Assembly: GCA_902565895.1 (NCBI GenBank)
Contig: CACFGV010000009.1
Span: 1 to 64,000 of the forward strand
Source of the DNA: K189A clade bacterium
Lineage (GTDB): Bacteria; Pseudomonadota; Gammaproteobacteria; Pseudomonadales; Azotimanducaceae
Direction: 5' to 3'
DNA length: 64,000 nucleotides
Below the pieces are notes generated by a model. It saw only the letters and a program-made list of their open reading frames with translations, was not told the origin of the DNA and made no database searches. Position numbers and translations under genes: made by a program. Positions 60,322 to 64,000 of this stretch are shown one piece after another (the stretch's first letter is position 1; every line of letters starts with the position of its first letter).

Positions 60322-61170
60322 TTAACCGTTGCCGAACGGATTGGCGTTGCGTTTGCTAAAGCCAGGTAATGAATCTGGGTCCACTGCAACCCAATTGGCC
60401 GGACGTTTTTCAAAGAACGCCTTATTGCCTTCGCCGGCATCAGGTCCGTGAATGGCCCATGCTATAGCATCGTCGTCCTCATAAATGGCTCGATACAATT
60501 CGCCCTCGTCCTGCATACGCCCCCAAGTCATGCGCTTTACTACTGAGACCGCGGTGGGCGATGAGCCTTCAGCAATTTCCGCTGCCAACTTGCGTGCTTC
60601 ATCCCTGAGTTGCGCCCTGGGTACCGCGCGCAACACCAAACCCATGTGTGCAGCTTCGGTGCCCGATACCTTGCGGCCAGTGAGTAACAAGTCTGGGGTC
60701 TTCTCAATGCCAACCAGTCTTGGTAATAGCCAAGTAGTGCCCATTTCCGGGATCAATCCCCATTTGACGAAGGAAAAAGCGATATTGGCTTCGGTGGCAG
60801 CAAGCCTAATGTCACAGGTCAGCGGATATGCCGCACCAAATCCGCCTGCTGCGCCATTAATTGCGCAGATAACCGGCTTGGAGATTTGAAATGGATAAGT
60901 CCGCAACACTCGTTGTGTAGGGTGACCCTGGGTCTCTTCGGGTTCGCCTTGCTCGCCACGTTCGCGTACATCATTCAGGTCGAGGCCGACACAGAATGAA
61001 TCTCCGGCGCCGGTGATAATGACCACCCGAACATCCGGGTCGCGGTCGCATTGACGCAAATACTGGGTCAGCTTAACCGCCATCTCAGGACTGTAAGCAT
61101 TGCGTTTTTCAGGTTGATTAAAGGTCGGGGTAGCGATGTGATCTGTAATGTCGAAAAGTAAGTGGCTCAT
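60322..61170 (-). CDS. enoyl-CoA hydratase/isomerase family protein
   Basis: 282 residues with crotonase hallmarks FNQPEKRNAYSPEM, ITGAGDSFCVGLDLND, KPVICAINGAAGGFGAAYPLTCD and the FSFVKWGLIPEMGTTWLLPRLVG segment. Hydrates enoyl-CoA or isomerises double bonds in beta-oxidation. Two Glu acting as catalytic base/acid are plausible in the LTCDIRLA-to-EMGTTW region, though the second is present as Glu in IPEMGT. ATG 61170 has GGGAGA upstream and is preferred over 61197. It is the enzyme expected next to an acyl-CoA dehydrogenase, but the ACAD is 28 kb away. Confidence 0.92.
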   Translation of the reverse strand: MSHLLFDITDHIATPTFNQPEKRNAYSPEMAVKLTQYLRQCDRDPDVRVVIITGAGDSFCVGLDLNDVRERGEQGEPEETQGHPTQRVLRTYPFQISKPVICAINGAAGGFGAAYPLTCDIRLAATEANIAFSFVKWGLIPEMGTTWLLPRLVGIEKTPDLLLTGRKVSGTEAAHMGLVLRAVPRAQLRDEARKLAAEIAEGSSPTAVSVVKRMTWGRMQDEGELYRAIYEDDDAIAWAIHGPDAGEGNKAFFEKRPANWVAVDPDSLPGFSKRNANPFGNG

Positions 61171-61252
61171 GGGTGGTCTCCCAGTGAATTGATCCAACGG
61201 TCTATATGTGTTGGCGGGATGTTAGCCGCGTTCAACCGGTGTTGGGCAAGCA

Positions 61253-61672
61253 TTATTGTTTTCCATAGTCCACGGCTAACCAGTTTTCAGGCCGCATGCG
61301 CACGCTGATTTGAGCGCCAGTATCGCTTGATTCGGCGTATCTTTGCCCTTGTTCTGCGCCAAGGTAGCGTATCGCCATGGCGAGCAAGGCTTCTTCCGTC
61401 GTGGCGTCGATTGATGTCACAGCACCCTCTACGCTGACGTATGAGTAGGGGAGCTGTTCCTGTTGTACCACCAGACTAACGCGTTCACCTATAGTTATGA
61501 GTCGCGCTTTGCGCGAGTTTGCGGCGATGATAAAGCTGACGTCGCCGCCCAAATCGTAGTCGTACCACAGCGGCGTGGTTAACGGGCCCTGGCCAGGGTT
61601 ATTTAGCGCCAGGACGCCAATGTGTGGTTGACTTAGAAAGTCCTGTTTCTCTGTTTGGCTCATCTGCGTCAT
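61253..61672 (-). CDS. pyridoxamine 5'-phosphate oxidase-family (split-barrel) protein
   Basis: 139 residues. The core HIGVLALNNPGQGPLTTPLWYDYD, followed by ISFIIAANSRKARLI and VVQQEQLPYSYVSVEG, is a flavin split-barrel typical of the PNPOx family (F420- or FMN-binding short members). Catalyses a flavin reduction/oxidation, substrate unknown. It is upstream of the enoyl-CoA hydratase on the same strand and divergent from the osmolyte genes. The start is ATG 61672 or the next ATG three codons in. Confidence 0.82.
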   Translation of the reverse strand: MTQMSQTEKQDFLSQPHIGVLALNNPGQGPLTTPLWYDYDLGGDVSFIIAANSRKARLITIGERVSLVVQQEQLPYSYVSVEGAVTSIDATTEEALLAMAIRYLGAEQGQRYAESSDTGAQISVRMRPENWLAVDYGKQ

Positions 61673-61797
61673 GGCCTATCTCGCCCAATATAGATTCGTA
61701 AGCGATGCAGTCATGCTCGCATTCATCAACCGGCAACATCAACTCATGAAATGCCAATGCGGAGTTGGATCGCCCAGTAGTGTGTTTTAATGCGGTC

Positions 61798-62652
61798 ATG
61801 CAACAGTCGCTGGTTTTTACCGATCTTGATGGAACGCTATTGGACGATCGCTATGATCTTGCCGGTGCTGCCGATGCGTTAGATCAAGTACACGCGATGG
61901 GCGCTGTGGCGATACCTGTATCCAGTAAAACCCGTGCGGAGATGCTTTTGTTGCGCCGTCACCAAAGGCATCCGACGCCCTTTGTATTTGAAAACGGTGC
62001 GGGTATCGACTGGGGGGATGCGCAGCATTGGGCGCCAGAGATGTCGACCATGCCAAGTGGTATGACCTTACATGGGCTTGGATATGCGCAGTTGTGTCAG
62101 CGACTGATCCGCCTTCGCAACGAACTCGATATTAACTTCTGCGGTTTTAGTGAACTCAGCGCGGAAAAAGTCGCTGAATTGACTAAATTATCTCTAGTAG
62201 ACGCTGGTTTAGCGAAACGGCGAACGGCATCGGAACCCCTAGTTTGGTTGGACGATCAGCAGTCTGTGGCAAAGCTGAAACAAGCTTTAGCAAAACATGA
62301 CTTGTTGCTGCAGAAGGGTGGCCGTTTCTATACCGCGACATCTCTTCGACAGAAAAATGACGCGGTTTCTGAAATCATTGCGTTGCTGAATAAGCAATCG
62401 TGGCGTCCTAGGCGGGTCATCGTGTGCGGCGACAGCCCTAATGATTTGTCAATGTTGGCGCTCGCGGACATGGCCCTGTTGTTCTCTGACACGGTCTCTG
62501 ATCATGGCGATACGCCTGGGTTGAGAAAGCGTATGAAGGAATACTTGATAAATGCGGCGAACCCTCCTGAGGTCCTAGAGGTAAATGGAGCAGGGCATGA
62601 GAGTTGGTTAACGGCCATCGATAGCTCCCTCAGCGATCTAAAGCAAAATTAG
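61798..62652 (+). CDS. gpgP: HAD-type sugar phosphatase, mannosyl-/glucosyl-3-phosphoglycerate phosphatase
   Basis: 284 residues of the HAD-IIB (MPGP) class: motif I FTDLDGTLLDD with the nucleophilic aspartate at residues 9-13, motif II VSSKTRAEM, motif III lysine in LQKGGRFYTATS and motif IV CGDSPNDLSMLALAD. This enzyme removes the 3-phosphate from glucosyl- or mannosyl-3-phosphoglycerate to give the compatible solute. The gene starts at ATG 61798 with a weak ribosome site. It lies 21 bases before a GpgS-like glucosyltransferase, an arrangement seen in Persephonella, which supports the assignment. Confidence 0.85.
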   Translation: MQQSLVFTDLDGTLLDDRYDLAGAADALDQVHAMGAVAIPVSSKTRAEMLLLRRHQRHPTPFVFENGAGIDWGDAQHWAPEMSTMPSGMTLHGLGYAQLCQRLIRLRNELDINFCGFSELSAEKVAELTKLSLVDAGLAKRRTASEPLVWLDDQQSVAKLKQALAKHDLLLQKGGRFYTATSLRQKNDAVSEIIALLNKQSWRPRRVIVCGDSPNDLSMLALADMALLFSDTVSDHGDTPGLRKRMKEYLINAANPPEVLEVNGAGHESWLTAIDSSLSDLKQN

Positions 62653-62673
62653 CGGACATTAGCGGCGGCAGTT

Positions 62674-63936
62674 ATGAGTGATTTCTTTCAGAACGGCATA
62701 ATTACAACTCTGCATAACTTATCTACACGCTCCCAAGAAGCGCTAGAGGGCGAGCTTGCGGTGTTCGCTGAAGAATGTCCTATGACCTTGGTGTTGCCTT
62801 GCTTGTACTCAGAGTTGGCGCAACCTGCGCTGGCGAAAATAGTGCAAGAGCTGTCTGGGGTTGAATACCTTAAACACATTGTTATCGGCCTTGATCGTGC
62901 GACCGAGGATGAATATAAGCATGCGCTCGAGTATTTCAGCGTGTTGCCCCAACCACATACCGTGATCTGGAATGATGGTCCAAGGATGACGTCGTTACAG
63001 ACCCGGCTCAACGAGTTGGGTCTTGCGCCCACCAGCTTAGGCAAGGGCTGTAATGTTTGGTACTGCTTTGGCTTTGTTCAGTCCCTAGGTGATGTTCAGG
63101 CTGTGGCTCTGCACGACTGCGACATCTCGACATACGATCGAAGTATGTTGGCGCGGTTGTTTTATCCGGTAGCCAATCCTCAGTTTAACTATCAATTTTG
63201 CAAAGGTTTTTATGCTCGGGTAGCAGAGGGCAAGATGAATGGTCGAGTCAGTCGGCTGCTGGTTTCGCCGCTGATCCGATCTATGAAGCGAGTGTTCGGC
63301 GCGCATCCGTTTCTCGATTATTTGGACAGCTTTCGCTATCCCCTTGCGGGAGAGTTCTCTATGCATATTGATGTGCTCCGCGATCTGCGAATTCCCGCAG
63401 ACTGGGGCTTAGAGATTGGAGTGCTTACCGAGGTATACCGTAATCACTCTACGAATAGAGTCTGTCAGGTTGAGGTGGCAGATAACTACGACCACAAGCA
63501 CCAAGAGTTATCGCTCGAAGATAGCAACAAGGGACTGTCGCGTATGAGTGTGGACATTACGAAATCGTTGTTTCGAATATTGGCGACTCTAGGTTTTGTC
63601 TTCGAGCAAGGTACTGTACGTAGTACCAAGGCCTCGTATTTGCGCATCGCTCTGGATTTGATGGAGTCCTATCACGACGATGCAAGGATGAATGGATTGC
63701 ACTTTGATCGTGATTCTGAGGAGCGCGCGGTAGAGCTGTTCGCCGCGAATGTGCTGAAAGCCGGCAAGGCCTACCTCGAAAGCGGTGACGAAACACCCTA
63801 TATCCACTCCTGGAATCGCGTGACGAGTGTGTACCCCGAGGTATTCGCAGACTTTCAGCGTCTGGTCAGCGAGGACCAGGCGCAATTTGCACAGACAAAA
63901 AGTTACGTTTTGGCTATAGATAACCAGCGCACTTGA
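62674..63936 (+). CDS. gpgS: glucosyl-3-phosphoglycerate synthase
   Basis: 420-residue GT-A glycosyltransferase of the GT81/GpgS type. Segments LGKGCNVWYCFGF, ALHDCDISTYDRSMLARL (metal-binding D-x-D-like motif) and FLDYLDSFRYPLAGEFSMHIDV followed by GLEIGVLTEVYRN match my memory of GpgS. It transfers glucose from a nucleotide sugar to 3-phosphoglycerate; the adjacent phosphatase then yields glucosylglycerate, an osmolyte used under salt stress or nitrogen limitation by marine bacteria. Both genes form one operon (21-base gap). The reading frame ends 64 bases before the window edge, where I see nothing further. Confidence 0.87.
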   Translation: MSDFFQNGIITTLHNLSTRSQEALEGELAVFAEECPMTLVLPCLYSELAQPALAKIVQELSGVEYLKHIVIGLDRATEDEYKHALEYFSVLPQPHTVIWNDGPRMTSLQTRLNELGLAPTSLGKGCNVWYCFGFVQSLGDVQAVALHDCDISTYDRSMLARLFYPVANPQFNYQFCKGFYARVAEGKMNGRVSRLLVSPLIRSMKRVFGAHPFLDYLDSFRYPLAGEFSMHIDVLRDLRIPADWGLEIGVLTEVYRNHSTNRVCQVEVADNYDHKHQELSLEDSNKGLSRMSVDITKSLFRILATLGFVFEQGTVRSTKASYLRIALDLMESYHDDARMNGLHFDRDSEERAVELFAANVLKAGKAYLESGDETPYIHSWNRVTSVYPEVFADFQRLVSEDQAQFAQTKSYVLAIDNQRT

Positions 63937-64000
63937 TAAGGCGCCATAGGCACAGCCTTTGTCAGAACGACGGCATCCTCGCTGAGTAAGTCAGTGGCGT

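Noticed and set aside
1-64000. CRISPR arrays, insertion sequences, prophage, tRNA-Sec
   Set aside because: No direct repeat arrays, transposase-like frames or phage genes are visible; no second tRNA with a T-arm motif was found by eye, but a tRNA scan would be needed to exclude tRNA-Sec fully.

Overview
The window reads as ordinary chromosome of an aerobic, heterotrophic, probably marine Gammaproteobacterium. Evidence: a CYP153-type alkane hydroxylase, two TonB-dependent receptors with fused plug and TonB-box regions, a TPR-sulfotransferase, several CaiB/BaiF CoA-transferases, a long-form GAPDH, a BCCT transporter and a glucosylglycerate-type osmolyte pair. GC looks like the low to mid 50s by eye. 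I see no IS element, phage, CRISPR array or plasmid function. The exact genus cannot be given from the sequence.

Layout. 0-5.5 kb: end of a 2-oxoacid:ferredoxin oxidoreductase beta subunit, gap, gltX, tRNA-Ala(GGC), pterin dehydratase, then a [2Fe-2S] ferredoxin overlapping a CYP153 P450. 5.6-11.2 kb: a tryptophan-tryptophylquinone amine dehydrogenase cluster closest to aromatic amine dehydrogenase (heavy chain, MauD-like, light chain, MauE, second MauD), interrupted by a DUF1761 protein, a cyclophilin and a CoA-transferase. 11.4-22.9 kb: an acidic protein, an oxidoreductase-SelD fusion, metX, small unknowns, an FkbM methyltransferase, a photolyase-like protein with apparently swapped domains, PhoD, two nitroreductases, an ArsC-family selenoprotein with in-frame UGA, and a small protein ending in the SSB C-terminal tip. 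23-31 kb: SDR, 2OG dioxygenase, S9 peptidase, methyltransferase and TonB receptor. 31-38 kb: acyl-CoA dehydrogenase and CoA-transferase, then a four-gene molybdenum hydroxylase operon (FAD, 2Fe-2S and Mo subunits, MoaD-like). 38-43 kb: TonB receptor and TPR-sulfotransferase. 43-49 kb: BCCT transporter divergent from a TauD dioxygenase, a GrdB-like selenoprotein split by an in-frame UGA, a sodium:solute symporter and a VOC protein. 49-64 kb: AhpD-like and luciferase-like enzymes, an esterase/metallo-beta-lactamase fusion lipoprotein, amidohydrolase plus CobW GTPase, a dimethylglycine-dehydrogenase-like enzyme, a GH43 lipoprotein, a sulfatase, an enoyl-CoA hydratase, and the osmolyte pair (HAD phosphatase plus GpgS).

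The most notable result is a selenium signature spread over the window: SelD (fused to a flavoprotein) and two separate genes that look broken by TGA but are best read as selenoproteins. Both have a U-x-x-C redox motif, homology on both sides of the TGA, and a hairpin directly downstream with a G-U in the apical loop at the distance expected for a bacterial SECIS. The GrdB-like selenoprotein sits in what looks like an uncharacterised aerobic module with a 2OG dioxygenase and two transporters of the type used for quaternary amines or other zwitterions. SelA, SelB and tRNA-Sec are not in the window and must be elsewhere if this reading is right.
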